Assembly (NCBI GenBank): GCA_947467345.1
Contig: CANIHD010000002.1
Coordinates: forward strand, 116,899 to 180,898
From: Alphaproteobacteria bacterium
Lineage (GTDB): Bacteria > Pseudomonadota > Alphaproteobacteria > Micropepsales > Micropepsaceae
DNA length: 64,000 nt
Direction of reading: 5' to 3'
The notes under the pieces are model-generated. The model was not told where the DNA came from. It ran no database searches and was given only the letters and a program-made list of their open reading frames with translations. How positions within the stretch are numbered: the first letter of the stretch is position 1; each line of letters begins with the position of its first letter. A program made the translations under genes and the position numbers. Of the stretch, positions 18,640-28,900 are shown one piece after another.

Positions 18640-19755
18640 TTAGAACGTCACCACCGAGCGGATCGAGTGCCCCTCATGCATCAGGTCGAAGGCGGTGTTG
18701 ATCTCGTCCAGCTTCATAGTGTGGGTGATCAGATCGTCGATATTGATCTTGCCCTCCATGTACCAATCGACTATCCGCGGCACGTCCGTGCGGCCGCGCG
18801 CGCCGCCAAAGGCGGTGCCCTTCCAAACCCGGCCGGTCACCAGCTGGAAGGGGCGGGTGGCGATTTCCTTGCCCGCCTCGGCGACGCCGATGACGATCGA
18901 TTCTCCCCAGCCGCGATGGCAGCATTCCAGCGCCTGCCGCATGACCGAAACATTGCCGGTGGCGTCGAAGGAGAAATCCGCGCCGCCGCCGGTGAGATCG
19001 ACCACCGCCTGCACCACCTTGTCGTGACCAACCTCATTCGGATTGACGAAATGCGTCATACCGAATTTCTCGGCAATCGCCCGTTTAGACGGGTTGATAT
19101 CGATGCCGATGATCTTGTCGGCGCCGACCATACGGGCGCCCTGAATGACGTTCAGGCCGATGCCGCCAAGACCGAACACCGCCACATTGGCGCCCGGCCA
19201 CACTTTGGCGGTGTAAATGACGGCGCCAATGCCGGTGGTGACGCCACAGCCGATATAGCAAACCTTATCGAACGGCGCGTCGGAGCGGATTTTCGCCAAG
19301 GCGATCTCCGGCAGCACGATATAGTTCGAGAAGGTCGAACAACCCATATAGTGGAAGAGGGGATTGCCGTTGTGATGAAAGCGGCTGGTGCCGTCCGGCA
19401 TCAGGCCTTGGCCCTGGGTGCTGCGAATGGCGGTGCAGAGGTTCGAGCGGTGCGACAGGCAGGTTTTGCACTGGCGGCATTCCGGTGTGTAGAGGGGGAT
19501 CACATGGTCGCCCGCCTTCAGCGACGTGACCCCGGCCCCGACCTCGCGCACGATACCTGCACCTTCGTGACCTAAGATGACCGGAAATTTGCCTTCGGAG
19601 TCCAGGCCGGAAAGCGTGTAGGCGTCGGTGTGACAGACGCCGGTGGCCATGATTTCGACCAGCACCTCGCCCTCTCTGGGACCGTCTAAAGACACCATTT
19701 CGATGGTGAGGGGCTTGTTCGCCGCCCATGCGACGGCGGCGCGGGTCTGGATCAT
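18640..19755 (-). CDS. frmA: S-(hydroxymethyl)glutathione dehydrogenase / class III alcohol dehydrogenase
   Basis: A 371-residue zinc medium-chain dehydrogenase that oxidises the formaldehyde-glutathione adduct with NAD. Catalytic zinc ligands are in [14 protein letters not shown] and GHEGAGIV; the four structural-zinc cysteines are in [15 protein letters not shown]; the Rossmann motif is [11 protein letters not shown]. The track start is a GTG at 19767; the ATG at 19755 is preferred because GTGGAG sits six bases before it and the length then fits the family. Cytoplasmic detoxification of formaldehyde; no frmR or frmB homologue is adjacent. Confidence 0.92.
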   Translation of the reverse strand: MIQTRAAVAWAANKPLTIEMVSLDGPREGEVLVEIMATGVCHTDAYTLSGLDSEGKFPVILGHEGAGIVREVGAGVTSLKAGDHVIPLYTPECRQCKTCLSHRSNLCTAIRSTQGQGLMPDGTSRFHHNGNPLFHYMGCSTFSNYIVLPEIALAKIRSDAPFDKVCYIGCGVTTGIGAVIYTAKVWPGANVAVFGLGGIGLNVIQGARMVGADKIIGIDINPSKRAIAEKFGMTHFVNPNEVGHDKVVQAVVDLTGGGADFSFDATGNVSVMRQALECCHRGWGESIVIGVAEAGKEIATRPFQLVTGRVWKGTAFGGARGRTDVPRIVDWYMEGKINIDDLITHTMKLDEINTAFDLMHEGHSIRSVVTF

Positions 19756-19884
19756 GTCAGTCTCCACTCAATACAGGTGGCTTTGTTCCCGACTCTTGGC
19801 GCCAAGGAAAGGCCAAAGAGCGGGCTTGGCGCGCTGTTCACCGTGGACCTATGCTCGGGCAGCCCATCGGCCTGGAGAAGCTCC

Positions 19885-21807
19885 ATGTCCAAACCGCCCA
19901 AGATCAAACGCCGCCAATTCCTAGCCGGTGCCGCCGCGGCAGGGCCTGCCATTGCCTTGGCTGCCAGCGGCACCCGCGCCGTCGCACAAACCTCCAGCGT
20001 CCCTCCCGTTCCGCCGGATGAGTCGCAGGCCCCGACTACCACCGAGCCCATTCACGGCAAGGCCGGCTCCGACTTCATGGTCGATGTCATCAAGTCGCTG
20101 GATATCGAATATGTCGCCTCGGTCGCGGCGTCGACATTCCGGGGCCTGCACGAATCCTTTCTGAATTATGGCCAGAACACGAAGCCGGAATTCATCACCG
20201 CGCTGCACGAGGACGTCGCGGTCGGTATCGCGCATGGCTACGCCAAGGTGGCCAAGAAACCGATGATCGCCATGGTGCATGGCACGGTCGGTCTGCAGCA
20301 TTGCGCGATGTCGATCTACAACGCCTATGCCGACCGGGTACCTATCATCATTCTCTCCGGAAACATCGCCAACAGCGTTACGCGCATGCCCAATGTGGAA
20401 TGGAATCACAGCGCGCTCGATCAGAACGCGATGGTGCGCGATTTCACCAAATGGGACGATCAGCCAGCGTCGCTGCAGGCCTTTTCCGATTCCATGCTGC
20501 GTGCCTATACGCTGGCCACCACGGTGCCGATGGCGCCGGTGCTGATCACCGCCGATGCCGATTTGCAGGAAGATGCGATTCCGGATGGCATGGAGGCGCG
20601 TCTTTCCATCCCACGCTTACGCGCACGGGCGCAACCCATGGGCGATTCCGGCGCCGTGCGGGAAGCCGCGAAGCTTTTGGTCGAAGCCGAATATCCCGTC
20701 ATCTATTGCAACCGCTATGGCCGCACCGAAAAGGCGCCGGCGCTGCTGATCGAGTTGGCGGAGCTGCTCAACGCCGCCGTGGTCGATCCGCATATGCGGA
20801 TGAATTTTCCCAACCGGCACAAATTCAACCACAGCATGCGGCGCGAACTGGCGCTGGCGGCGGCGGATGTTATTTTGGCGCTGGAGCCGATCGAGCTTTG
20901 GGGGCTCACCAACACCGTGGCTGATGTGGACCTTCGCCCCAATCGCGCCATGCGGCGCAATCCCAATCTTAAAATCATTCACATCGGCAGCGAAGCGCTG
21001 ATGATGAAATCGAACTACGGCGACGTGCAGCGTTTCGCCTCGGTCGAATTGTCGATTCCGGGGGACGCCGAAGCCACCATGCCGTCACTGATCGAAGCGG
21101 TGCGCGCTGAACTTTCCCCGGTGCGGCGCGCGTCCAATGAAGTGCGCGGCCTCATGCTCGCCGAGCAAAGCGCGGGGTTGATGGACGCGGCACGGCGCGA
21201 GGCGGCTTTTGCCTGGGACGCAAGCCCGATTTCGAGCGCGCGGCTTTCCATGGAATTGTGGGACCAGATCAAAACCGACGATTGGATGATGCCGACCGAA
21301 ACACAGCTGATGTCGGACTGGCCGTATCGTTTGTGGGATATCACCAAACCCTATCAGACCATGGGCGGATCGGGTGCGCAGGGTGTCGGCTACAACACCC
21401 CGGCGGCCATCGGCGCCGCGCTCGCTAACAAACCGCATGGGCGGCTGACAATCGCGATTGCCGGGGACGGCGATTTCAACATGGCGCCGGCTTCCGCTAT
21501 TTGGACCGCCGCGCATCACCAAATTCCGATGCTGATAATCGTGCGCAACAACCGCGCTTTTCATCAGGAGGTGATGTACGTGCAGAATATGGCGGTGCGG
21601 CGCAACCGCGACCCGGCGAATTGCTTCATCGGCACAACCATTCGTGAGCCCAATATAGACCACGCGCAGATCGCGCGCGGCTATGGGCTTTATGCCGAAG
21701 GGCCGATCGAGAATCCGAATGAACTGGGACCGGCGATACGGCGCGCGCTCGCGGTGGTGCGCCGGGGCGAGCCGGCGCTGCTCGATGTCATTGCGCAGCC
21801 CCGGTGA
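19885..21807 (+). CDS. TAT-exported thiamine-diphosphate-dependent enzyme
   Basis: A 640-residue protein of the acetolactate synthase/pyruvate oxidase superfamily. ATG 19885 follows GGAGAAG and opens a twin-arginine-type leader (IKRRQFLAGAAAAGPAIALAA). The PYR domain retains the activating Glu (ALHEDVAVGIAHGYAK) and the PP domain the ThDP motif GDGDFNMAPAS ending in VRNN. Such enzymes are normally cytoplasmic, so export is unusual. A c-type cytochrome gene starts 7 bp downstream, suggesting that electrons from an oxidative decarboxylation pass to cytochrome c. Substrate unknown; FAD binding cannot be judged. Confidence 0.82.
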   Translation: MSKPPKIKRRQFLAGAAAAGPAIALAASGTRAVAQTSSVPPVPPDESQAPTTTEPIHGKAGSDFMVDVIKSLDIEYVASVAASTFRGLHESFLNYGQNTKPEFITALHEDVAVGIAHGYAKVAKKPMIAMVHGTVGLQHCAMSIYNAYADRVPIIILSGNIANSVTRMPNVEWNHSALDQNAMVRDFTKWDDQPASLQAFSDSMLRAYTLATTVPMAPVLITADADLQEDAIPDGMEARLSIPRLRARAQPMGDSGAVREAAKLLVEAEYPVIYCNRYGRTEKAPALLIELAELLNAAVVDPHMRMNFPNRHKFNHSMRRELALAAADVILALEPIELWGLTNTVADVDLRPNRAMRRNPNLKIIHIGSEALMMKSNYGDVQRFASVELSIPGDAEATMPSLIEAVRAELSPVRRASNEVRGLMLAEQSAGLMDAARREAAFAWDASPISSARLSMELWDQIKTDDWMMPTETQLMSDWPYRLWDITKPYQTMGGSGAQGVGYNTPAAIGAALANKPHGRLTIAIAGDGDFNMAPASAIWTAAHHQIPMLIIVRNNRAFHQEVMYVQNMAVRRNRDPANCFIGTTIREPNIDHAQIARGYGLYAEGPIENPNELGPAIRRALAVVRRGEPALLDVIAQPR

Positions 21808-21814
21808 GCGAACC

Positions 21815-22159
21815 ATGAAACATGTCCTGCTCGCGTTTCTGCTTGCCGCCACGCCTTCAGTGGCATTCGCACAAAATGCGGAAACTGAAAATGCCGAAAA
21901 TGGCAAACGCATATTCGAAAATTTCGGCTGCGCCGGCTGTCACGGCTACGAAGGCCAGGGTTCGCGCGATGGCGCGCGCCTCAACCCGGCACCGAGCATC
22001 GAAGTGATGCTGCTGCAATTGCGTCAGCCGCGCGATCTGATGCCGCGCTATCAGGAAAGCCTGATCTCGAATCGCGATGCTGCCGATTTGCATGCCTATC
22101 TCGCGAGTTTTCCTCCGGCGCCTGATCCGAAAACGATCCGTCTACTGACGGAGAATTGA
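21815..22159 (+). CDS. Periplasmic c-type cytochrome
   Basis: A 114-residue protein with signal peptide (LLAFLLAATPSVAFAQN), one haem-binding CAGCH motif at about residue 44 and a later Met in RDLMPRYQ that could be the sixth ligand. The real start is ATG 21815, not the upstream track start, and GGTGAG serves as ribosome-binding site at the stop of the thiamine enzyme gene. The 7-bp spacing implies co-expression with that TAT-exported enzyme and a role as its electron acceptor (inference). Confidence 0.85.
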   Translation: MKHVLLAFLLAATPSVAFAQNAETENAENGKRIFENFGCAGCHGYEGQGSRDGARLNPAPSIEVMLLQLRQPRDLMPRYQESLISNRDAADLHAYLASFPPAPDPKTIRLLTEN

Positions 22160-22197
22160 GACAACGGCGCGCATTTATTATTTGCGGTTAGCGGAAC

Positions 22198-22661
22198 TCA
22201 GCTAACAGTCTTGATAAAAAAGAACGCCTTGATTGCGAACCGTTGGCGGAAATAGAAGCGATGTGCGTCCACGCGCCATGACGCTGAGGCCAACATCACC
22301 TCGTTGCATGAGAGTGAACGCGCCTTCGCTTCAAGTGCCTTGACTATGGTTGCGCCATATCCTTTCGAACGGTGTCCAGCGGCTGTGACAAGATCATCGA
22401 TCTCGAAGCGACGCCCGCAATAGGTCGTGAGAAAACTCCGCCAGATTGCGATCGAGCGAACTTCATTCTCGTCCATGAGTTGAATCACGGCTGCGCCGTC
22501 TTCTCCTATCCGGCGCATGAGGGTGACGTATTCGCCCTCAATCTGCGTGCGGACTTCGCGGTGGAACGCTTCCCCCTGGCGCAGGGCGTCGTCAATCCCC
22601 GCCTCCAGAAGCGGAACAGGGTTCCCGTTGCGTCGATCCGATCAATGAATAATGGGTGCAT
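22198..22661 (-). pseudogene. GNAT-family acetyltransferase, frameshifted
   Basis: The downstream frame (22198-22518 in the track) encodes the acetyl-CoA-binding half, with AAGHRSKGYGATIVKALEA as motif A. Its frame is open back to a TGA at about 22642 without an ATG, GTG or TTG before residue LMRRIG. A strong start, AAGAGGAGAGAGCCC-ATG at 22661, lies in another frame (MHPLFIDRIDATG...). The two frames overlap, and a one-base change near 22600-22640 would join them into about 154 residues. Either a real pseudogene or a sequencing error. Base composition is more AT-rich than the surroundings. Confidence 0.6.
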
Positions 22662-22787
22662 GGGCTCTCTCCTCTTAGGGTAGCCCAGGCGCGCGGCAGC
22701 TGTGGCCCCGCTCCCCGGTGGTGTCCCACCTTCATCGCCAGTTGCGCGGGGCGACATATATAGCAGATAGACACCGCCCAAACAAAA

Positions 22788-22813
22788 GACCCGGCCGCGT
22801 GAGCGACCGGGTC
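22788..22813 (-). terminator. Hairpin terminator after the MBL-fold gene
   Basis: Inverted repeat GACCCGG / CCGGGTC with a 12-base loop, followed on the minus strand by TTTTGTTTGGG. It lies about 45 bases past the stop of the metallo-beta-lactamase-fold gene, the right place for intrinsic termination. Confidence 0.7.
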
Positions 22814-22855
22814 GTATTTATGCGCGGGTGATGCTTAAAAAACTGTCGGAAAAAC

Positions 22856-23770
22856 CTATTTCAACGAGCGATACACCACGCGAACGAAATTTCCTGCTTG
22901 TTGCGGCGTGACGCCGAGTTTCGCGTCGTTGTCTGCATTGGGCCGCGCTGCGACCGCTTCGTCTTCGCTCTTTCCTTCGGCGATCAGCTTCGCGATGCGC
23001 TCGCGCGCCTGAACCAGAACTTGCCGATACTCGACCACTCGATCTTTGCTGCCGAGCGGCCCATGCCCCGGCACCACTTTGCTGTTGTCGTTTCCAGCGG
23101 CGAGAATGACATCGACGCCCTCGATCATGCGATCAATGCCGCCGCCATAGGGCACGTCGATATTGGGATAGCGGCCCAAGGTGACGATATCGCCGGTCAC
23201 GAGCACATTCGCATCGCGGAAATAGACGTAGGAATCGCCATCGGTGTGCCCAACCACATGTTTGACTTCGGCCACACGCCCGCCTTGGCGGATCATGACG
23301 CCGGCATTGTTATAGGTTTGCTTCGGCAATCCCGCTTCGGGATAAGCCGCCATGACATTGCCGGTGAGACCGTTGGTCGTGCCGGCGGCGAGGCGCGTCT
23401 TCACGGCTTCGTGCGCCACGATGTTGGCGCCGCGCGCGGCGAAGAATGCATTGCCGCCCGTGTGATCGCGGTGGAAATGGGTGAGGATGATGTGGCGCAC
23501 CGGGCGCGGCGAAATCGCCTCGACAGCGGCCGCGAGTTTGTCGTTCATCTCGGCGAACTGGGTGTCGATCATGATGAGGCCATCATTGCCGACCGCGACC
23601 ACCACGTTGGCGCCTTCGCCTTGAAGCAAATAGGTCTGGCTGCCCAGATTGGTTGTCTTCACTTCCGCGGCCGCGAAATTGGGCGCCGGATTTCCCGGCT
23701 GGAATTGTTGCGCGGCACCGAGAAGCACTGTGGAGACGCCCGCAAACACCGCTATCGCAAACCGATTCAT
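22856..23770 (-). CDS. Exported MBL-fold metallo-hydrolase
   Basis: A 304-residue protein with a signal peptide (FAIAVFAGVSTVLLGAAQQ) and the zinc motif THFHRDHTGG, further metal ligands in HVVGHTDGDS, LVTGDIVTLG and VVPGHGPLG. This is the broad class B beta-lactamase/glyoxalase-II fold; the exact substrate cannot be read. I chose ATG 23770 (MNRFAIAV) because AGGGGAA lies eight bases upstream; the track start at 23830 lacks such a site. A periplasmic hydrolase is likely; beta-lactamase activity should not be assumed. Confidence 0.85.
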   Translation of the reverse strand: MNRFAIAVFAGVSTVLLGAAQQFQPGNPAPNFAAAEVKTTNLGSQTYLLQGEGANVVVAVGNDGLIMIDTQFAEMNDKLAAAVEAISPRPVRHIILTHFHRDHTGGNAFFAARGANIVAHEAVKTRLAAGTTNGLTGNVMAAYPEAGLPKQTYNNAGVMIRQGGRVAEVKHVVGHTDGDSYVYFRDANVLVTGDIVTLGRYPNIDVPYGGGIDRMIEGVDVILAAGNDNSKVVPGHGPLGSKDRVVEYRQVLVQARERIAKLIAEGKSEDEAVAARPNADNDAKLGVTPQQAGNFVRVVYRSLK

Positions 23771-23940
23771 GCGCATTTCCCCTATTCTTTTTCTCAAGCG
23801 AAACCTGTCATAAAATTTATTCGATTGCACGGGTCCGGTTTCTTCCCGCTCAGGCGGGCTCGCTTGGAACAGAGATTGCTGCTTAGGTCCGGGTAATTGT
23901 TTCGATTCCTGTCGCCCTACCGCAAAAGGCAGTCCCCCGC

Positions 23941-24831
23941 ATGCAAGCGCTTTTCGTCGGCCAGACCTATATCGACGTCACCTTCGTTGCCGATCACATC
24001 CCCACCGGGGATGAAAAGGACGTGGCCAAGGACTACGCCATTTCCTTCGGCGGCAATGCCGTGACCGCGGCGTTCTGCTGCGCCAAGCTGGGCATCGCGC
24101 CGGACCTGCTCTGTTCGGTCGCGGATGACTGGCTGGGGCGCATGTTCCAGGACATGGCGCTGCAATACAAAGTGCCGATTCACGCCCGCAAGGTGAAACG
24201 CTCGTCACTCTCTTTCGTCATGCCGCATGGCCATCAGCGCGCCATTTTACGTATGCGCGACGATGACTATTTGCATCCTTTTCCACCGCTCAATCTCGGC
24301 GAATGCCGGGCGCTGCATCTGGATGGTCACCAGGTGGACGCGGCGCTGCACTATGCGAAGGTCTGCCGCGACGCGAATATTCTCACCTCGCTCGACGGCG
24401 GTGCGGTACGCACAAACACGCTGGAACTGTTGTCATTGATTGATGTCGCGGTGATTTCCGAACGCTTTTGCGAACAATTGAAAGTGAGCCCGCAAGGCGC
24501 GCTCGATCTGCTCAAGACCAAAGGCTGCAAGATCGGCGCGGTCACCATGGGTGAGCGCGGCGTCATTTGGTATGACGAGAAAGGCGAGGTGAAAACCATG
24601 CCGGCGCTTCCCGTTCCTTCGTCTGCCGTGATCGATACCAACGGCGCGGGCGATGTTTTCCACGGCGCCTATATGTATGCCTATCTTTCGGATCCTGCCG
24701 CCGATTGGGAAATGCGCTTTCGTTTTGCGCGCGGCGCCAGCGCCCATGCTGTGCAATATCTCGGCAATGAGGCGAAGCTTCCGACGCTTGACGACATCAA
24801 AGCCGTGGAGGCGAAATACCCGTCGCCGTAA
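23941..24831 (+). CDS. PfkB-family sugar kinase
   Basis: A 296-residue ribokinase-fold protein. The N-terminal substrate-binding loop reads ISFGGNAVTAAFCCAKLG and the C-terminal ATP/anion-hole signature is DTNGAGDVFHGAY, where the Asp is the catalytic base. The family phosphorylates sugars or nucleosides; the substrate is not evident and no sugar transporter is adjacent. Its last 35 bases overlap the 3' end of the convergent sarcosine-oxidase-like gene. Confidence 0.87.
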   Translation: MQALFVGQTYIDVTFVADHIPTGDEKDVAKDYAISFGGNAVTAAFCCAKLGIAPDLLCSVADDWLGRMFQDMALQYKVPIHARKVKRSSLSFVMPHGHQRAILRMRDDDYLHPFPPLNLGECRALHLDGHQVDAALHYAKVCRDANILTSLDGGAVRTNTLELLSLIDVAVISERFCEQLKVSPQGALDLLKTKGCKIGAVTMGERGVIWYDEKGEVKTMPALPVPSSAVIDTNGAGDVFHGAYMYAYLSDPAADWEMRFRFARGASAHAVQYLGNEAKLPTLDDIKAVEAKYPSP

Positions 24832-25978
24832 AACGGTCGAGCCGGAACGCGCTGAGATCGAGGCGCGAACGGCCATCCACGATCAGCTCCGCAACGGCTT
24901 CGCCCAAAGCAGCGGAATGTTTGAAGCCGTGACCGGAACAGGCCGACACGATCAGCACTTGCTCGTTGCCGGGCATTGTATCGACCACGAAACCGGCATC
25001 TTGCGTAACGGTGTAAAGGCACGGAACCGCGCGGACGCAGCGTAGCGAAACGTTTTTTAAGAATGGGGCGACATGGCGCTCGTGCATATGCGCGATCTCT
25101 TCTTCTGAAACGTGGCGATTCACATCATCGGCTGATGTCGTCACAACATATTGCTCACCGGCGATTTTGATGGCGTGTTCGCCGTCAATAGCCGGAAAGC
25201 CATAAATTCCGTGTGTCGCGTTCGGAATTTGCCAAATGAAGATCGGGAAGTTGCCGGGTTGGAATGGCGCTGCCGGTCCGTCCACTTCGAACCAGAACAT
25301 CACCTGGCGATAGACGCGGAATACATCCTCGCAGGCGACGCCCAAAAGATCTGAAATCCAGGGACCGGCACTTACAACCACGCGCTCCGCGTGGAATGTG
25401 CCGCCATCTGTTTTTACATCCGTGCCGTCGATGTCGAGCACCCGCGTTGACTCGCGAATCTCGACGCCGTGCATGCGCGCGAGGTCAAGCTGAACCTCCA
25501 CACAAGTTTCGGGACGAAGGAAGCTGGCCTCGTATTCGTAATAGCCGATCTCGTCGTCGCGGGGATTGAAGGCCGTGAAGCGACGGCGGATGTCGCGCGC
25601 GTCGAGAATCTCGTGGCGAATATCGTAGCGCTTAGCGGCTTTGATCGTCTGCTCGAGAAAATTCGCAACGTGCAGTGGCGCCGCGTCCTTATGGCCGCCG
25701 ATCACCAGCCCGCCGGTGCGCGTCATCAGTGCGCGGCCCGTCTCGCGCTCCAGCTCGCGCCAGATGTCGTGTGAGCGCAGCGCCAGCGGCGTGAAATGCG
25801 CGCCTTCGCCGATGGCAAGGCGCGTGATGCGGCTCTGCCCATGCGAAGAGCCAAAGCCGTGCGGGGGCGCGAACCGATCGATCCCGAGCACGCGTTTGCC
25901 GCGTTTGGCCAATTGATAAAGTGCGGCGGCGCCCATCGCGCCCAGCCCTACAACAATAACGTCGTAGGGGGCGCTCAC
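24797..25978 (-). CDS. solA: Sarcosine oxidase / N-methyl-amino-acid oxidase-like flavoprotein
   Basis: A monomeric sarcosine oxidase/N-methyltryptophan oxidase family protein. FAD motif VIVVGLGAMGAAALYQLAKRG is at the N-terminus, with SSHGQSRITRLA and the C-terminal flavin-attachment region VSACSGHGFKHS, whose Cys in the family carries covalent FAD. The track ORF starts inside the RND gene (26059); GTG at 25978 gives a normal 393-residue enzyme starting 20 bases after the RND stop. Substrate specificity is not readable. Cytoplasmic; produces hydrogen peroxide and formaldehyde if a true N-methyl oxidase. Confidence 0.82.
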   Translation of the reverse strand: MSAPYDVIVVGLGAMGAAALYQLAKRGKRVLGIDRFAPPHGFGSSHGQSRITRLAIGEGAHFTPLALRSHDIWRELERETGRALMTRTGGLVIGGHKDAAPLHVANFLEQTIKAAKRYDIRHEILDARDIRRRFTAFNPRDDEIGYYEYEASFLRPETCVEVQLDLARMHGVEIRESTRVLDIDGTDVKTDGGTFHAERVVVSAGPWISDLLGVACEDVFRVYRQVMFWFEVDGPAAPFQPGNFPIFIWQIPNATHGIYGFPAIDGEHAIKIAGEQYVVTTSADDVNRHVSEEEIAHMHERHVAPFLKNVSLRCVRAVPCLYTVTQDAGFVVDTMPGNEQVLIVSACSGHGFKHSAALGEAVAELIVDGRSRLDLSAFRLDRFTATGISPPRL

Positions 25979-25997
25979 GGGCACCGGCGCCGGAAAA

Positions 25998-28900
25998 TTA
26001 TTCGGCCGGCGCTGGGCTGGCTTCAATCGCGCGCTTGTCGCGGGAGAAATCGTGGGCAATCAGCACATAGAAGCCCGGCACGATGAAGAGCGTGAACAGC
26101 GTGCCGATGGAGATGCCGCTGGCGATCACGAGGCCCATGCTGAAGCGCGCCGAGGCGCCGGCGCCGCTGGCGAAGATCAGCGGCATGACGCCCAGCACCA
26201 TGGCGGCGGTGGTCATCAGAATCGGGCGCAGGCGCACGCCGGCCGCTTCGACCACGGCTTCGCGCTTGGAGTATTGTGAATCGCGTTGCAAGCGGTTGGC
26301 CACGTCCACAATCAGAATGCCGTGCTTGGAAATCAGGCCGATGAGAGTGACCAATCCGACCTGGGTGTAGATGTTCAGCGTCGCACCAATGATGCCGAAG
26401 CCGCCCAGCATGTAGATGAAGATCAGCGCGCCAGTGATGGCAGGCGGCACCGACATCAGAATGACCAGCGGATCGCGGAAGCTTTCATAGAGCGCGGCCA
26501 ACACCAGGAAGATGATGACGACGGCGAACAAAATGACCGTGGCAAAGCCGCTGGATTCCTGGACGTATTGGCGCGATTGGCCGGCGTAATCCACCGAATA
26601 GCCTTCCGGCAGCACGCGCGCCGCGATCTCGTTGAGCTTCGCCAGCGCATCGCCCTGGCTGAACCCAGACACACCGCCAATAGTCGCAGCATTCAGTTGC
26701 TGGAAGCGCGACAGTGACTGCGGGATCGTCTTGTTCTCTATGCGCGCAATCGTTGACAGCGGCACCAGGCTGCCGTCGCCGACACGAATGTAATATTCGA
26801 GAAGCTGGTTTGCATTGAGGCGATGCGGCTGATCCGCCTGCGCCATAACGCGATAACCGCGCCCATCCTGGCTGAAATAGTTCACATAGCCGCCGCCCAA
26901 CATCGATGAGAGCTGGCTACCAATATCGGCCATGGTCATGCCGAGCGCCGCTGCCTTGTCGCGGTCGATTTCGATCACCGATTGCGGCCGGTCGATCTTC
27001 AAATCGGTCTGCGAGAAGTAGAACAGCTGCGGGACTTTTTTCACCTCAGCGTCGAATGTCTGCACAACCTCGTAGAGACGATCGAAACTTTCGGTCGTGG
27101 TGATGACAAAGGAAACCGGAAATCCGTCGGGGCCCGGCAGAGGCGGCAGCGGGAAGGCGCCTAAATTCAAACCGGCAACACCCGAGAGATCGCCTGTCAC
27201 GGCGCCGGCAACCTGCATAGCGGTTTGATCGCGGTCGGCCCACGTCTTCAACACAAGTCCGGTGAAAAACTGTCCGTTGAAGAACGCTTGGAACACGCCG
27301 TCGACTTCCGGATGTTTCTTGAGCTTGTCGTAGATCGAAGTGCCATAGAGGACATATTGCGCCGGCGTCGCATTTGATGCGCCTTGGCCGCCGACAAAGA
27401 TGAAGCCTTGGTCTTCTTGCGGCGCCAGTTCGCGCTGCAGGAATGGGCTGTACAGCATCAGACTGATGCCACCGATCACGAGGAACGCGAAAGTAGCGAT
27501 GACGGCGGGCGTGCCGAGCGCGCTGTTCAGCCGGCGGCTATAGCCGTGACGCAGCCGGTCGAACCGCGTGTCGACAAAAGACGTGATCCGATGTTCCCAG
27601 CCGGATTCACCTTGGCCATGCGGTCTCAGCATGCGTGCGGCCATCATGGGCGAAAGGGTCAACGCTACGATGGTGGAGACCATGATGGTGCCGACCAGCG
27701 TGAACGCGAATTCAGTGAACAATGCGCCCGTCAAACCACCCTGGAAGGCGATTGGCACATAGACCGCGATGAGCACGATCAGCATGGCGATGATGGGTCC
27801 GGAAAGTTCGCGCGCGCCCTGAATCGCGGCATCGAAGGGTTTCATCCCTTCATTGATGTAGCGGTGAATATTCTCGACCACAATGATGGCGTCGTCGACC
27901 ACGAGACCGATGGCGAGCACCATGGCCAACAGGGTCAAGAGGTTGATGGAATATCCCATCGCCAACATCATGATGAAGGCGCCGATCAGCGACAAAGGAA
28001 TCGCGACGATCGGGATGGTGACGGCGCGCACCGAACCGAGGAACGCGAACACCACCAACATGACGATGATGAGCGTTTCAAAAATGGTGGAGATAACTTC
28101 GTAGATGGCCGCGTTCACGAAATTCGCGGCATTGAAAACGATGCGCCCTTCCAGGCCTTGCGGCAGGTTGGCCTGAATTTGCGGAAATAGAGCTTCAATC
28201 CGCCCGCCGACATCGAGCAGGCTGGCGTCCGGCGCAATGTTCACCGCGATAACAATGGCGTCGCGGCCGTTGAACCGCACCTCGGAGCCGTAATCTTCCG
28301 ACCCCAGCACGACTTCGGCGATATCGCCGAGACGTACAACAGAGGTGCCGTCTTGCTTCACGACGAGATTTTTGAATTCGTCGAGCGTGTGAAGACTCGT
28401 GGACGCGACAAGGTTCACCTGCACCATCTGGCCCTTGGTGCTGCCGATGCCGGAGATGAAGTCGTTGGTGGCCAGCGCGCGGGTCACGTCGTCGGCAGTG
28501 AGATTGAATGAGGCGAGGCGCTGCGGGTCGAGCCAGGCGCGCAGAGCGAAATTGCGCGCGCCGATAATCTCGGCGTTCTTAACGCCGGGCACCGCTTGAA
28601 TCTGCGGCTGCACCACGCGGACCAGATAGTCCGTCATCTGGTTGCCCTGCAGCGTTTCGCTGAAGAAGCCCATGTAAAGCGACGCCACGTTCTGGCCCAC
28701 CTGAACGCTAATGACCGGCTTCTGCGCTTGCGCGGGCAGGCGGTCCACGACGGAATCGATCTTGGAACTGATTTCCGCCATGGCGGCGTTGTAATCGTAG
28801 TTCAGGCGCAAGCGCGCCGTGATGGAGCTCGTGCCGGCGGCGCTGGACGAGGTCATGTAGTCAATGCCGTTGGCCTGCGCGACGGCCGCTTCCAGCGGTG

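Noticed and set aside
17905-19575. 556-residue plus-strand ORF over paralog 3 and frmA
   Set aside because: Spans two clear minus-strand genes and their gap; Arg/His-rich shadow without motifs.
22898-23896. 332-residue plus-strand ORF opposite the MBL-fold gene
   Set aside because: Antisense of a gene with THFHRDHTGG zinc motif and signal peptide.
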